A model generated the notes under the pieces. That model saw nothing but the letters and a program-made list of their open reading frames with translations, was not told the origin of the DNA and ran no database searches. From contig JAJVHX010000007.1 of NCBI GenBank assembly GCA_022072405.1, positions 62,001-126,000 of the forward strand: DNA of 64,000 nucleotides. Direction: 5' to 3'. Position 1 is the stretch's first letter, and every line of letters starts with the position of its first letter. Shown one piece after another: positions 1 to 8,858 of this stretch. A program made the position numbers and the translations under genes. Origin of the DNA: Phycisphaerae bacterium (GTDB taxonomy: Bacteria; Planctomycetota; Phycisphaerae; UBA1845; CAIVHJ01).

Positions 1-725
1 CCGATGCGCTGGTAATGAGTCATGTTGAAGTGCAGCGGCGTGACGACGACGTAGCCTTCGTTGAGCAGGTGGAGGTCGCTGTCGGGATCGTCGATCTGGC
101 CGAAGTCGCCATCAAGCCAATAGTACATGCGCCCGTCGGGCCCCTGAAATTTGACATACTTGTCTTCCATGGTCTGGAGCGCCTGGGGAGCGACGCGGAC
201 ATCTTTGGGCGGGCCTTTGGCGAGATTGGGAATGTTGATGTTGATGAGTTGGCCACCGCTCAGCCCGCGCTGCAGAAACTCGCTGATCAGGCGGAGCGCG
301 ATGCGGGCAGCCCGCGAGAAGTCGAGTTCCTCGCCGTGTTCCAGGGAGACGGCGAAGCTGGGCACTCCGAAGAAAGCTCCGTCGGCGGCGGCGGCGACGG
401 TACCGGAGTAGAGGACGTTAATGCTGAGGTTGGAGCCGTCGTTGATACCGGAGACGATCAGGTCCGGCCGGCCGCCGATCAGTTCGGTCAGGGCGAGTTT
501 GACGCAGTCGGCGGGTCGGCCTTCGACAGCGAAGCCATGAAATTCACCATGGACATGAATTTTACGGACCGGAATCGGTCGCAGCACGGTGATGGCATGA
601 GCGACGGCGCTCTGGCCGGTCTCCGGTGCAGCCACATGCACTTCGCCCAGAGTCGTCAGTTCGCGATACATGGCGGCGATGCCCGGCGCAAGAATACCAT
701 CGTCATTGGTCAGCAGAATCTTCAT
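1..725 (-). CDS. surE: 5'/3'-nucleotidase SurE (3' end outside window)
   Basis: Metal-dependent phosphatase that removes phosphate from nucleoside monophosphates, acting in the cytoplasm. The translation from the ATG at 725 starts MKILLTNDDGILAPG, with the family Asn-Asp-Asp metal site at residues 7-9. Further on it has a Gln-Ser-Ala nucleotide-loop motif and SGINDGSN, the usual second metal loop. It is open through 241 codons to the window edge; SurE proteins are typically about 250 residues, so only the extreme C terminus is missing. The gene is divergent from nnrE. No strong Shine-Dalgarno is visible before the start, but the N terminus fits the family exactly. Open frames on the opposite strand here are shadows. 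Confidence 0.95.
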   Translation of the reverse strand, partial: MKILLTNDDGILAPGIAAMYRELTTLGEVHVAAPETGQSAVAHAITVLRPIPVRKIHVHGEFHGFAVEGRPADCVKLALTELIGGRPDLIVSGINDGSNLSINVLYSGTVAAAADGAFFGVPSFAVSLEHGEELDFSRAARIALRLISEFLQRGLSGGQLININIPNLAKGPPKDVRVAPQALQTMEDKYVKFQGPDGRMYYWLDGDFGQIDDPDSDLHLLNEGYVVVTPLHFNMTHYQRI

Positions 726-900
726 GATCGCGATTGTAGAGGAAAAGAAAGGGAGAGGGTAGAGGGGGCAGCGAACAGTCCACGGAGAACAGGCAGAGTT
801 AAATGCGGCGGAAATATAGACAATCGATCTGTAAGAAATTGAAAATGGAAAATGGAACGGGGAGAATAGGACAATTGAGGTTCGTCCAGGTGGATTCGAG

Positions 901-930
901 TCCGCGCGAGCTGAAGCTCGCGGCTCGGAG
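901..930. repeat. Family C palindromic repeat, copy 1
   Basis: A 30-bp element: conserved flanks TCCGCGCG and GCGGCTCGGAG around a hairpin GAGCT-GA-AGCTC. The same 30-bp frame, with a different but still self-complementary stem, occurs inside asd at 13369-13398. It lies between the divergent genes surE and nnrE. Confidence 0.7.
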
Positions 931-980
931 TTTATCGGTCACCGGCAGACGGCGGATGAGATTGAGCATAACGGGTGAAT

Positions 981-1652
981 ATGATGAGAGCATTAACGCG
1001 GCAGGAAATTCGGGAGCTTGATCGTCGGGCGATTGCCGAGTACGGAATACCCGGCGCAGTTCTGATGGAAAATGCGGGACGGAACACAGCGCAACTTATT
1101 CTGCAGCAGATCGAACCGGAAGCGCCGCCGGCAGTGGGTATTTTCTGCGGCAGCGGCAACAATGCCGGAGATGGTTTCGTGATCGCCCGTCACCTGCACA
1201 ACGCCGGCCTGCCCGTGCAGCTTATTCTGGTGGGTGATGTGGAACGACTGCCCGACGAAGCACGAATCAATATTGAGATTGTCCGCCGGATGGAATTGCC
1301 GATGCTTCGCTTTGACGAGCCGACGATCGGTCCGTTGATTGAGCAGTGTGAAATAATCATCGATGCATTACTGGGTACAGGTTTCAGCGGTTCGCCGCGC
1401 CCGCCCTATGATGCCGCCATCCGGGTGATCAACGCCGCTGATCACGCCTGGCGGGTGGCGGTGGATTTACCCTCGGGGCTGGACTGCGACAGTGGCCAAC
1501 CGGCGGATTCCACCGTGCGCGCCGACTGCACCATTACTTTCGTCGCCCGCAAGATTGGTTTTGATGCACCCGCCGCCGAACCCTATCTGGGTCAGGTTTA
1601 TGTCGTCGATATCGGCGCTCCCCGCGAATTATTGGACGCCCACAGATCCTGA
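981..1652 (+). CDS. nnrE: NAD(P)H-hydrate epimerase (YjeF N-terminal domain)
   Basis: Repairs damaged NAD(P)H by interconverting the R and S epimers of NAD(P)H-hydrate so that a dehydratase can restore the cofactor. The protein is a single Rossmann-like YjeF_N domain of about 223 residues: LTRQEIRELDRRAIAEYG at the N terminus, then VLMENAGR, the nucleotide-binding CGSGNNAGDGFVIARHL and DALLGTGFSG, all hallmarks of the family. The usual C-terminal ADP/ATP-dependent dehydratase domain (NnrD) is absent, so this is the stand-alone epimerase form. Two ATGs at 981 and 984 and a GTG at 975 are possible starts; homology begins just after all three. No clear ribosome site separates them. Confidence 0.93.
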   Translation: MMRALTRQEIRELDRRAIAEYGIPGAVLMENAGRNTAQLILQQIEPEAPPAVGIFCGSGNNAGDGFVIARHLHNAGLPVQLILVGDVERLPDEARINIEIVRRMELPMLRFDEPTIGPLIEQCEIIIDALLGTGFSGSPRPPYDAAIRVINAADHAWRVAVDLPSGLDCDSGQPADSTVRADCTITFVARKIGFDAPAAEPYLGQVYVVDIGAPRELLDAHRS

Positions 1653-1763
1653 ATTAATAACACTTTGTCGAACAACGCGCTGCGGTCCTTCATTTTTCAG
1701 CTCCAGTATCGTATTTTTCAGATAGAGGAGTACGAGAAATCCGCGCCGCATGATGAGACCAGA

Positions 1764-3101
1764 ATGATATCACCACGAAGAAAATCTGCGCTGGGCTGGC
1801 GGCTGGGGATCGTGCTGTCGGTCGGGTTGGTGGGCACGCTGCTGGGCGCGGTCTGCTATGGGCAGATATTTCGCGCGGCGCGGAGCTGGCCGGCGTGGCA
1901 TGATCAACAGGTGTACTGGAACCTGACGGAACCGCTCCGCCGCATGATGGCCGGCGAGTCGTCACAGACGCCGGTGCAATTTGAACAGTGGTCGGCGGTG
2001 GCGTTGCAGCATCCGAATGTGGTGCGGGTGGCATTACTGGGTCGAAATGAGCAGGTGGTCGCCAGTGCTCCGCCCGGGCCGTTTTCTCTGCGGCAGGATC
2101 GCCGCGGTTCGGAACAGCCGTTTCGTATTTTCCGGCGACCCGCGCGCGGGTCGGTTGATCATCAGGACGTGTTGGAAATTGCATTACTGGTACAGAATAA
2201 GCCGTTGCCGGAAGCCAGCGCCTATCGTTCACCGAGCTACTGGCCGATTGCGGTGATGATTGTGGCGGCGACGGCGGGGGCGGCGGTATGGCAATGGCGG
2301 TTGTGGGAAGGTCCGTTGCAGCACTTTCTGCGGCGGGCGCAGTTGCACCTGGGCATGCAGCCGGTAACCTTGCGCGGCGAGGAGATTGCCGAAGGATTTG
2401 AAGCCCTGCTGGATCATGTCAATGCGCTGCGGCGGGACGCGGTGCATTATTACGATCTGACGCAGCAGTTACAGAAGCAGATTGATTCGCGGATTGCGGT
2501 GGAGACGCGGCAGATCACTTCGCGGCTGCGGCGGATGGAGAAGCAGGCGGTGACCGACCCGTTGACCGGGCTGCACAATCGGCAGGTGTTGGAGCAGCAG
2601 TGGCCGGAGTTGTTCCGTGTACATGCTGAAAACGCTGCCGATCTGTGCGTGGTGATGATCGACCTGGATAATTTCAAACCACTCAACGATACGCTGGGAC
2701 ACGCAGCCGGAGATGAACTGCTCAAAGTGACCGGCGAATTGCTGCGCAGTTGTGCGGGCGAAGAGGACCTGGCCATTCGGCTGGGCGGGGATGAGTTTCT
2801 GCTGGTGCTGACCAACGTCGGAACTGCTGCCGCCCTGCCGCGTATCAAACGGTTGATTCAGTTGTTCGCCCAGCATGGCCAGACGCTGGCCATCCGCCAG
2901 CCGCCGACGATGAGCGTGGGGCTGGCCGGTCGGCTGGATATGCACGCGAGCGATCCGACAGAGTTGATCGCCGCCGCCGATGCCGCACTCTACCTGGCTA
3001 AGCGACAGGGCAAAAACACGCTGCAAATTGCCCAATTGCGTTCATCGTATCCCGGCGGAGTATCGCCGGAATTCGCTCCGGCAACTCCAGCAGTACCATG
3101 A
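1764..3101 (+). CDS. Membrane-anchored GGDEF diguanylate cyclase
   Basis: Predicted to make cyclic di-GMP. Near the N terminus one hydrophobic helix (WRLGIVLSVGLVGTLLGAVC) and a second at about residues 155-175 bracket a periplasmic segment of roughly 130 residues, a likely sensor without a recognised fold. A HAMP-like/coiled linker (LTQQLQKQIDSRIAVETRQI) leads to the catalytic domain with DPLTGLHNR, the metal-binding DLDNFKPLND and an intact RLGGDEF active-site loop. The inhibitory RxxD site, normally just before GGDEF, reads GEED, so allosteric product inhibition is probably lost. The ATG at 1764 is preferred because the sequence upstream of it, open back to a TTG at 1665, encodes no family feature. 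The C-terminal tail is Pro/Ala-rich. Confidence 0.9.
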   Translation: MISPRRKSALGWRLGIVLSVGLVGTLLGAVCYGQIFRAARSWPAWHDQQVYWNLTEPLRRMMAGESSQTPVQFEQWSAVALQHPNVVRVALLGRNEQVVASAPPGPFSLRQDRRGSEQPFRIFRRPARGSVDHQDVLEIALLVQNKPLPEASAYRSPSYWPIAVMIVAATAGAAVWQWRLWEGPLQHFLRRAQLHLGMQPVTLRGEEIAEGFEALLDHVNALRRDAVHYYDLTQQLQKQIDSRIAVETRQITSRLRRMEKQAVTDPLTGLHNRQVLEQQWPELFRVHAENAADLCVVMIDLDNFKPLNDTLGHAAGDELLKVTGELLRSCAGEEDLAIRLGGDEFLLVLTNVGTAAALPRIKRLIQLFAQHGQTLAIRQPPTMSVGLAGRLDMHASDPTELIAAADAALYLAKRQGKNTLQIAQLRSSYPGGVSPEFAPATPAVP

Positions 3102-3234
3102 AACACCAGTACCCTCGGGCGAATGAAATTATTTATTTCTTGATGTGGGAGTTCAATGGCCTACAGCAGCACCTGTCGTGTTGAACAGCCGTTATTCTGC
3201 ACGGCAGTGTCAACCGGGGTGAATAACCGCTGTC

Positions 3235-3305
3235 CCGCACGGTTCATAGAGCCGTGGCACACTCCATCCTCATACCACGGAACGATGAACACGAATCCGT
3301 TCTAG
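3235..3305. repeat. Family B repeat, partial composite copy
   Basis: Hairpin GCACGGTTC-ATA-GAGCCGTGGC followed by the same downstream block found at 42300-42348 and, inverted, at 55064-55110 (CACGGAAC, AACACGAATCCG, terminal CTAG). The terminal CTAG contains the stop codon of the minus-strand kinase gene (TAG read from 3304 to 3302). Confidence 0.75.
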
Positions 3306-5830
3306 TCGCGGTTGGTCAGCTTACTGGGCAGCGCATCCTGAACACAGGAAAAGGTTCGTCCGGCTTGAATAGCCAGTCGGAGCGGATGCCGGGGGGCCAG
3401 TTCGACCAGTATGGAATCGGCTTCAGTCAACACCTGATCCGCTTCCTTTTTACGATCCAACTGATAATAAACGAAGCCCAACTGGGCCAGGGTACCAACC
3501 ATGCGAATGTGGCGATCGGGCAGAGTCTGGCGTTCAATAGCCAGCGCCTGTTCAAAAGCTTCGGCCGCCTCGGCCGGACGTTTAAGTTTGGCAAAGATTC
3601 GCCCCTGGACATAGAGGCACAGGGCATAATTGCGATGCTGGTCACCGGAATTGGCCCGGACAATCTCTTTCGCCCGGTCAACATATTCCTGGGCCTTATT
3701 GGTGTCATAGCGACGGCGTGGGGCGATTTCCGTCATCGCCAGGTTGAGCAGTACCGGAGCCATTTCCGGATGGTTCGGGCCGTAAGATTTTTCTACTAAC
3801 ATCAAGGCCTCGTGCAGGGTTTCCCGCGCTTTCAGCATGCGGTCCTGCATCAGATAAACTCCACCCAGGTTGGAGTAATTTCGGGGCAGATTACGCCGCT
3901 TTTCAAGGGGGTCTTTCTCCAGAATTCTACAGGCAGTGAGCAGGTACTGTTCGGCGAGGTTGTATTCACCGCACTGAAAATGGTATAGGCCCAGGGCGTT
4001 GTACACGATGTAGGTTTCCGGAAGTTCCTGGGACATGGCGAAGGCGAATTCGCTGTTGGCGCGATAGAGGTAGAGCTGGGCCGTAGTAAGATTGCCCTGC
4101 TCAATATACAGACCGGCGATATTACCCAGGCCGCGGATAATGAGGTCATCCGTTTGGGGCAATGATTCCGCATCAAAAATGATTTCCTGCCAGAGATTGA
4201 GGGTGCGTTCATCATCGCGCTGCAGACCGATGCTTCGGGCCAATTCGGCTTTAGCCTGTACGGCTTCCAGGGAATGGGGTCCGAAGTACGCCGAAAGAAC
4301 CTGCACCGCTTCAGAAAGCTGCTCTTCGCCTTCAGTGTACAAACCCAGGCTGGTATAACAGGTACCCAGAGTGACCAGCAGTTGACCAACGACATCAGGA
4401 TGATCCCTGAAATCCGTCCGCACTTGTGCAGAGGCGCTATTCAGCATGGTCAGCAGAGAAACGGTACTGCCTTCATGAATGGGGTCCACCGAGTAGAGCA
4501 TCTGCTGCAGGAAGGAGTTGATGCGTTGGGAAAGTTCCTGGGCCCGTTCGGCGGTACGGCGAGCTTCGGCTTCCTGTTTTTTGGCATTCCAGGCCAAGTT
4601 GCGCTGCAAGGCCATTTCCTGCCCATATTGCACCGAGACAATGGCTACGCCCGCCAGGCCCAGCAGAATACCGGTCAGCCCGGCAGCAAAGACCCGGTGA
4701 CGATTGATCAATTTGCGTACCACGTAGAGCGTGCTGGGACCGCGCGCCAGAACCGGCTCACCATGGCGATAACGGCGGAGATCTTCGAGGAGTTCGGCGG
4801 CGCTGGGATAGCGCTGCTGGGGGTCTTTGTGCAGGGCCTTCTGGATGATGAAATCCAGATCCGGGTCCAGGTCCGGTCGCCGGCGGCGTGGAGGCAGAGG
4901 TTGCGTTTCGGTAATCTGCCGGACAACATCGAGAATGACGCCTTCGGTGGTGTAGGGCATGTGGCCGGTGAGCGCTTCATACATCATCACGCCGAGAGCA
5001 TAAACATCGCTGGCCGTATTGACCCGGCCCAGGCTGGCATCCACCTGCTCCGGAGCGGCGTAGGCGAGCGTCCCGGCGAATTCATGTGTTTCGGTCAAGC
5101 GCAGCGTAGGTGAGTCTTCCACAATGCGGCGGGCCAGTCCGAAGTCGAGCAGATGCGGCTGACCGGTTTCATCCACCAGCACGTTGGAGGGTTTCAGATC
5201 ACGATGCATCACACCATGACGATGGGCATAGCTGACCGCCTGTATGATCCAGAAAAACAACTGCAGCGTCTCATCGAGGCTCAACCGCTGTTGAGTGAGA
5301 TAGTCGCTCAGCCGTCGGCCGCGCACCAGAGCCATCGAGTAAAACGGATAGCCCTTGACCATCCCCCGATCATAAATGGGCACGATGTTGGGATGGCGAA
5401 GGCTGGCGGCGAGTTCCACCTCCAGCTCAAAGCGTTGCCAGCGGCGAGGGTCCAGCAATTGACCCTTGGCCAGTACCTTCAGTGCGGTCAGCCGTTTGGT
5501 GCTGAGCTGAACCGCTTCATAGATCACCCCCTGCCCGCCGCGATGCACTTCACGGATGATCTCATAACCGGGTATAGGCGGAGGTTGTTCCGTCGGCAAA
5601 CTGGGGCGGGTGATGGCCGGAGCCGGAGGCGTGAAATTGCTGAATTCAGACTGGCTTTGCCAGGCGCTGCGCGCCAGGGGCAGGATCGCCGATTCCTCGC
5701 GATGGGCCAGCATCAGCTCCCGGCAGGGGCGGCAGTGCATCAGGTGATCGTTGATCTCCTCCTGCCGCCGAGCCGACAACTCCCCCCGGTCCATCTGGTG
5801 CAGATCTTCATGTTTGATGAGGCATTCCAT
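3302..5830 (-). CDS. Zinc-finger/Ser-Thr kinase/TPR transmembrane receptor kinase
   Basis: 842-residue Hanks-type kinase. Residues 29-36 carry an H-x3-C-x2-C motif like the zinc-binding domain of anti-sigma factors. The kinase domain spans about 89-365: Lys118 in TALKVL, HRDLKPSN with catalytic Asp201, the DFG loop at 219-221, and AAPE at 248-251 with a preceding activation segment. One membrane helix lies at about 390-411, so the kinase is cytoplasmic and the C-terminal part external. That part holds a coiled stretch and several TPR-type helical pairs up to about residue 820. The gene lies downstream of, and in the same direction as, an ECF sigma gene, a common planctomycete pairing that suggests the kinase tunes that sigma factor (inference). 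Its stop codon falls inside a repeat element. Confidence 0.95.
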   Translation of the reverse strand: MECLIKHEDLHQMDRGELSARRQEEINDHLMHCRPCRELMLAHREESAILPLARSAWQSQSEFSNFTPPAPAITRPSLPTEQPPPIPGYEIIREVHRGGQGVIYEAVQLSTKRLTALKVLAKGQLLDPRRWQRFELEVELAASLRHPNIVPIYDRGMVKGYPFYSMALVRGRRLSDYLTQQRLSLDETLQLFFWIIQAVSYAHRHGVMHRDLKPSNVLVDETGQPHLLDFGLARRIVEDSPTLRLTETHEFAGTLAYAAPEQVDASLGRVNTASDVYALGVMMYEALTGHMPYTTEGVILDVVRQITETQPLPPRRRRPDLDPDLDFIIQKALHKDPQQRYPSAAELLEDLRRYRHGEPVLARGPSTLYVVRKLINRHRVFAAGLTGILLGLAGVAIVSVQYGQEMALQRNLAWNAKKQEAEARRTAERAQELSQRINSFLQQMLYSVDPIHEGSTVSLLTMLNSASAQVRTDFRDHPDVVGQLLVTLGTCYTSLGLYTEGEEQLSEAVQVLSAYFGPHSLEAVQAKAELARSIGLQRDDERTLNLWQEIIFDAESLPQTDDLIIRGLGNIAGLYIEQGNLTTAQLYLYRANSEFAFAMSQELPETYIVYNALGLYHFQCGEYNLAEQYLLTACRILEKDPLEKRRNLPRNYSNLGGVYLMQDRMLKARETLHEALMLVEKSYGPNHPEMAPVLLNLAMTEIAPRRRYDTNKAQEYVDRAKEIVRANSGDQHRNYALCLYVQGRIFAKLKRPAEAAEAFEQALAIERQTLPDRHIRMVGTLAQLGFVYYQLDRKKEADQVLTEADSILVELAPRHPLRLAIQAGRTFSCVQDALPSKLTNRD

Positions 5831-6016
5831 AGCGATTCAACTTAAGGACTGTCTGATGGCCTGGGGTCCGGTCAGGCCCAGCCGGTGGCCAGGCGATCAT
5901 CATAATTATCCTGTGTACATCTCCGAATGACAATTCTGTGGGAATCGCGTTAATCTGGTTCAACGAAAATGTCCGCTAACGATCCAGTGGAAATTGTATA
6001 TAACTATGGTTCTCGT

Positions 6017-6631
6017 CTATTCTTCCGGAGCCGGTTCCAATTCGTCCGGATCGGCCGGGGAATCGTTGAGCATGGCCTGCAGGGATTCCCGCAACCGGGT
6101 GGATAATCGACTCTTAATGACGTATATTTGGTTCGGGGTCATCTTGCAGACGCGGGCCACCTCTTCCACCGGCTGCTGCTCCAGAGCATAGAGGCGAAAA
6201 GCCTGAAAGTGTTCCGCGGATACCTGCAGTTCCAACTGTCGCAGGCAATACAGCATGTGGGCGGTTTGCCATTTCTGCTCCCACAACTGGTCCGGACTGA
6301 GCTGGCTGGAAGAGTGTTGCGAGAGGTCCGCCTGGGCCTGGCGATCCAGCCGCCAGCGGCGTTGCATGTTATTGACCCGGTTATTCACCATGCGGCGCAG
6401 CCAGGCCCGGAATCGACCCTTGCGCCGGTCATAATCAAAGGTGCGCATCCGACTCCACAAGACCCGCATGCAGTCGGCGGCGACATCGGAAGCGTCGGCA
6501 TCGGAGAGACCTCGGGCATGAGCATAGCTGTAAATCAATCCGAGGTAGAGCTGGCTGAATTCTTCCCACGCGCGCGTATCATCGCTTTCTTTCAGCCGTT
6601 GCAGCAGCGTGATGCGTGTGGGTTGATCCAT
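6017..6631 (-). CDS. ECF-type RNA polymerase sigma factor
   Basis: Sigma-70 family, extracytoplasmic-function type, about 204 residues from the ATG at 6631; a longer open frame reaches 6706 but adds only non-conserved residues. Region 2 is seen as a helical segment (AWEEFSQLYLGLIYSYAHARG, split here as AWEEFSQLYLGL and IYSYAHARG) followed by DASDVAADCMRVLW and GRFRAWLRRMVNNRVNN. Region 4 is seen as HFQAFRLYALEQQPVEEVAR with a helix-turn-helix KMTPNQIYVIKSRL. It probably directs polymerase to a small regulon. The downstream gene is a zinc-finger Ser/Thr kinase on the same strand, 186 bp away, and the pair is likely co-regulated. Confidence 0.9.
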   Translation of the reverse strand: MDQPTRITLLQRLKESDDTRAWEEFSQLYLGLIYSYAHARGLSDADASDVAADCMRVLWSRMRTFDYDRRKGRFRAWLRRMVNNRVNNMQRRWRLDRQAQADLSQHSSSQLSPDQLWEQKWQTAHMLYCLRQLELQVSAEHFQAFRLYALEQQPVEEVARVCKMTPNQIYVIKSRLSTRLRESLQAMLNDSPADPDELEPAPEE

Positions 6632-6958
6632 ACTTTGACCTGCAATATCCAGCGACAGCGCTACGAAATCGAGCCTGTTTCGCAGGCTGACAACATATCG
6701 AGACAAATGTTGTGGTCAGCGGGCAGTTGGATTTGACTGGCTGCCGTCCCACCGATTCCCCTGTATTATTCTACGCCGCACAGCCCCTGCTGTCTGATTC
6801 TATCAGGAATATTTTGCTCAAACGAGCTGATTTACGGACCCTGCATTCAAGGGGGTAACCTGCTGTTTCAGCCAAAGGCCGATAATCCAGTGGATAATCA
6901 TTACGAAACAGGCATCCTGCGAAGAATTGAGATTAGAAAACTCTAATAGTGTTATTGG
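6632..6958. other. Intergenic region, 327 bp, no gene seen
   Basis: Between the sigma gene and the Nudix gene, both on the minus strand. It must hold the sigma-gene promoter, but I see no convincing -35/-10 pair at proper spacing (TAGAAT-like boxes occur near 6757 and 6800 on the minus strand). No repeat, RNA gene or coding potential was recognised. Confidence 0.5.
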
Positions 6959-7396
6959 TCAACTGGTCCCATTTGCTGCTGAATCCTGTAATGATCGGAA
7001 ATAATCAAGTACGCTGGGCATGAGGTTGGGCCAGCGTTGAATTTCGTCAACCGTCAGCCAGCGGAAGTCGGCGACTTCGGCGGCGTTGGGTTTCACTTCC
7101 TGGCTGAGCAGTTCAACCGTCCAACTGTGCAGCAGCCATTCGCGATTATATGAAAAACATTCCCACACTTTCCGAACCGGGCGGACCGCCAAACCGACTT
7201 CCTCCATCACCTCCCGCGCCAGGGCGACTTCCTGCGCTTCACCCGGATGGATTCCGCCGCCGACAAAACACCACTTACCACCGGCGCGCAGATGATGAGC
7301 GCGCTGAATCATCAGATAGCGCCCCTCGCGCTCGATGATCGCCACGATGCCCTGTCCCAATGAACGTTTTGGTGCAATACTGGATAGATCAGCCAT
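6959..7396 (-). CDS. Nudix hydrolase
   Basis: Hydrolyses a nucleoside diphosphate linked to another group; the substrate cannot be told from sequence. The 145-residue protein is a single Nudix domain with a full Nudix box: G-x5-E-x7-REVMEEVGL (central part PGEAQEVALAREVMEEVGL), including both catalytic Glu residues. The start (MADLSSIAPKRSLGQGIVAI) is well placed because the first beta strand follows at once. It is divergent from the FIST-domain gene. Resembles housecleaning NUDIX enzymes such as 8-oxo-dGTP or NADH diphosphatases, but no specificity motif is clear. Confidence 0.92.
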   Translation of the reverse strand: MADLSSIAPKRSLGQGIVAIIEREGRYLMIQRAHHLRAGGKWCFVGGGIHPGEAQEVALAREVMEEVGLAVRPVRKVWECFSYNREWLLHSWTVELLSQEVKPNAAEVADFRWLTVDEIQRWPNLMPSVLDYFRSLQDSAANGTS

Positions 7397-7473
7397 AACC
7401 TAGTCACCATAAGAACTTGGAAAACGCAGGTCGAAACGAAACCCGTGTACCGAAAAAAAGTAATGATCCTGCT

Positions 7474-7546
7474 TTGCCGAGCCGCGACCGTCAGGGAGCG
7501 GTCTTCGCTCTCTGCTGTTTGAACAGGTTCAAACGATATCGGTGCC
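7474..7546. repeat. Family A element, decayed copy
   Basis: Carries the conserved core GAGCCGCGACCGTCAGGGAG followed by CGGTCTTC, and a right arm TTCAAACGATATCGGTGCC that resembles the right terminal repeat of intact copies. The left arm is no longer recognisable. It sits in the divergent Nudix/FIST intergenic region, upstream of the FIST start. Confidence 0.65.
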
Positions 7547-7668
7547 GAAAAAACAGCCCCTGCTCAGCCGCCGCAGTTGCGTTACAATATTATAAGGTCC
7601 GTGATGTCGGGCGGCTAAGGAGTCGTTGCGGTAATAGTTCAGGTCACACGAAAGCAGGGATTATTCGC

Positions 7669-8838
7669 ATGCGGTTCAAATCAGTGATGACCTCCGGTGC
7701 CGATCCGTCGCAGGTGGGGCAGGAGTTGATCAGTCAGGCCGGACCTTTCGATGCCGACCTGGCGGTGCTCTTCGCCACGCATCATTATGGCCCGGATTTT
7801 GAACCGCTGCTGCAGACCATTCATGAGCAGCTCAATGTGCGGAACCTGGTCGGCTGCAGCGGCGAAAATGTGATCGGACCTGATCGGGAGGTGGAAGCCC
7901 AGCCGGCGGCGGTGTTGTGGCTGGCCGATCTGCCGCAGGTGCGCATCCTGCCCTTCCTGCTGGATCAGGAGGACCTGCAGAATTTCACTGACGCTCAGCC
8001 ATTAATGGAGCGGCTGGGAGTCGATCCCGCGGATCAGCCCAGTTTTATCATGCTGGCTGATCCTTACAGTTTTGATATTCTCACCGCCCTGAAATATTTC
8101 GATGAAATCTACCCCGGAGCACCGAAGGTGGGAGGACTCGCCAGTGGCGCCGATGAGGCGGGACAGAATCGCCTCTTTCTGGGTGATCAGGCGCTGCGTC
8201 AGGGGTTGGTGGGAGTGGCACTGGCTGGACCGGTGCAGATCGACACGGTGGTCTCGCAAGGTTGTCGGCCGATCGGTGTGCCGCTGCGTGTCACCGCCGC
8301 CCAGGCCAACATCATCGAAGAACTGGATGACCAGCGCCCCTACGATGTGCTCAAAGCAGTTTATGCCAACGCCCATCCGGATGAACAGCAGCTGATGCAG
8401 CGCGGTGTGCATGTGGGCGTGGTGATCGATGAAGGCCTCTCCCGATATGAACCCGGTGATTTTCTGGTGCAGAATCTGCTGGGGGTGTATGAGGGGGACA
8501 AGCTGGCGATCACCAGCCATATCTCTCCGGGGCAGACCATTCAATTCCATGTGCGCGATGCTTCGTCCGCCGATCTGGAAATGCGCACGCTGCTGGCGTC
8601 ACGGTCACGACAGATGGGCCAGACGCCGACTGGCGGGCTGCTCTTTTCCTGCAACGGCCGCGGGCGGCGGATGTTCGACCAGCCCAATCACGATATCGCC
8701 CTGGTCAACCAGACCTTTCCCGCCTGCCAGATCGCCGGCTTCTTTGCCGCCGGTGAAATCGGTCCGGTCGGCGGCCGCACCTTCATCCACGGCTTTACCA
8801 GCAGCCTGATCCTTTTCCGAGAAGCACTGCCCGGATGA
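7669..8838 (+). CDS. FIST N- and C-domain sensory protein
   Basis: 389-residue soluble protein with tandem FIST domains, a putative small-ligand (possibly amino-acid) sensing module found with chemotaxis and c-di-GMP proteins. Family features seen: DLAVLFATHHYG, NLVGCSGENVIG, PKVGGLASGADEAG, VVSQGCRPIGVP and, in the C domain, GGLLFSCNGRGRRMF and GFFAAGEIGPVGGRTFIHGF. The ATG at 7669 has AGGGA 8 bp upstream and begins the conserved region; the frame is open further upstream, but that part covers a family A repeat and is not coding. No transmitter, GGDEF or methyl-accepting domain is fused, so the partner is unknown; the nearest GGDEF gene is 4.5 kb away. Confidence 0.92.
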   Translation: MRFKSVMTSGADPSQVGQELISQAGPFDADLAVLFATHHYGPDFEPLLQTIHEQLNVRNLVGCSGENVIGPDREVEAQPAAVLWLADLPQVRILPFLLDQEDLQNFTDAQPLMERLGVDPADQPSFIMLADPYSFDILTALKYFDEIYPGAPKVGGLASGADEAGQNRLFLGDQALRQGLVGVALAGPVQIDTVVSQGCRPIGVPLRVTAAQANIIEELDDQRPYDVLKAVYANAHPDEQQLMQRGVHVGVVIDEGLSRYEPGDFLVQNLLGVYEGDKLAITSHISPGQTIQFHVRDASSADLEMRTLLASRSRQMGQTPTGGLLFSCNGRGRRMFDQPNHDIALVNQTFPACQIAGFFAAGEIGPVGGRTFIHGFTSSLILFREALPG

Positions 8839-8858
8839 CGTCTGTCACTCTAAAACCG

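Noticed and set aside
15-842. Long plus-strand open frame of 275 codons
   Set aside because: It is antisense to surE, whose minus-strand protein is clearly recognised; the plus frame has no domain and is a codon-bias shadow.
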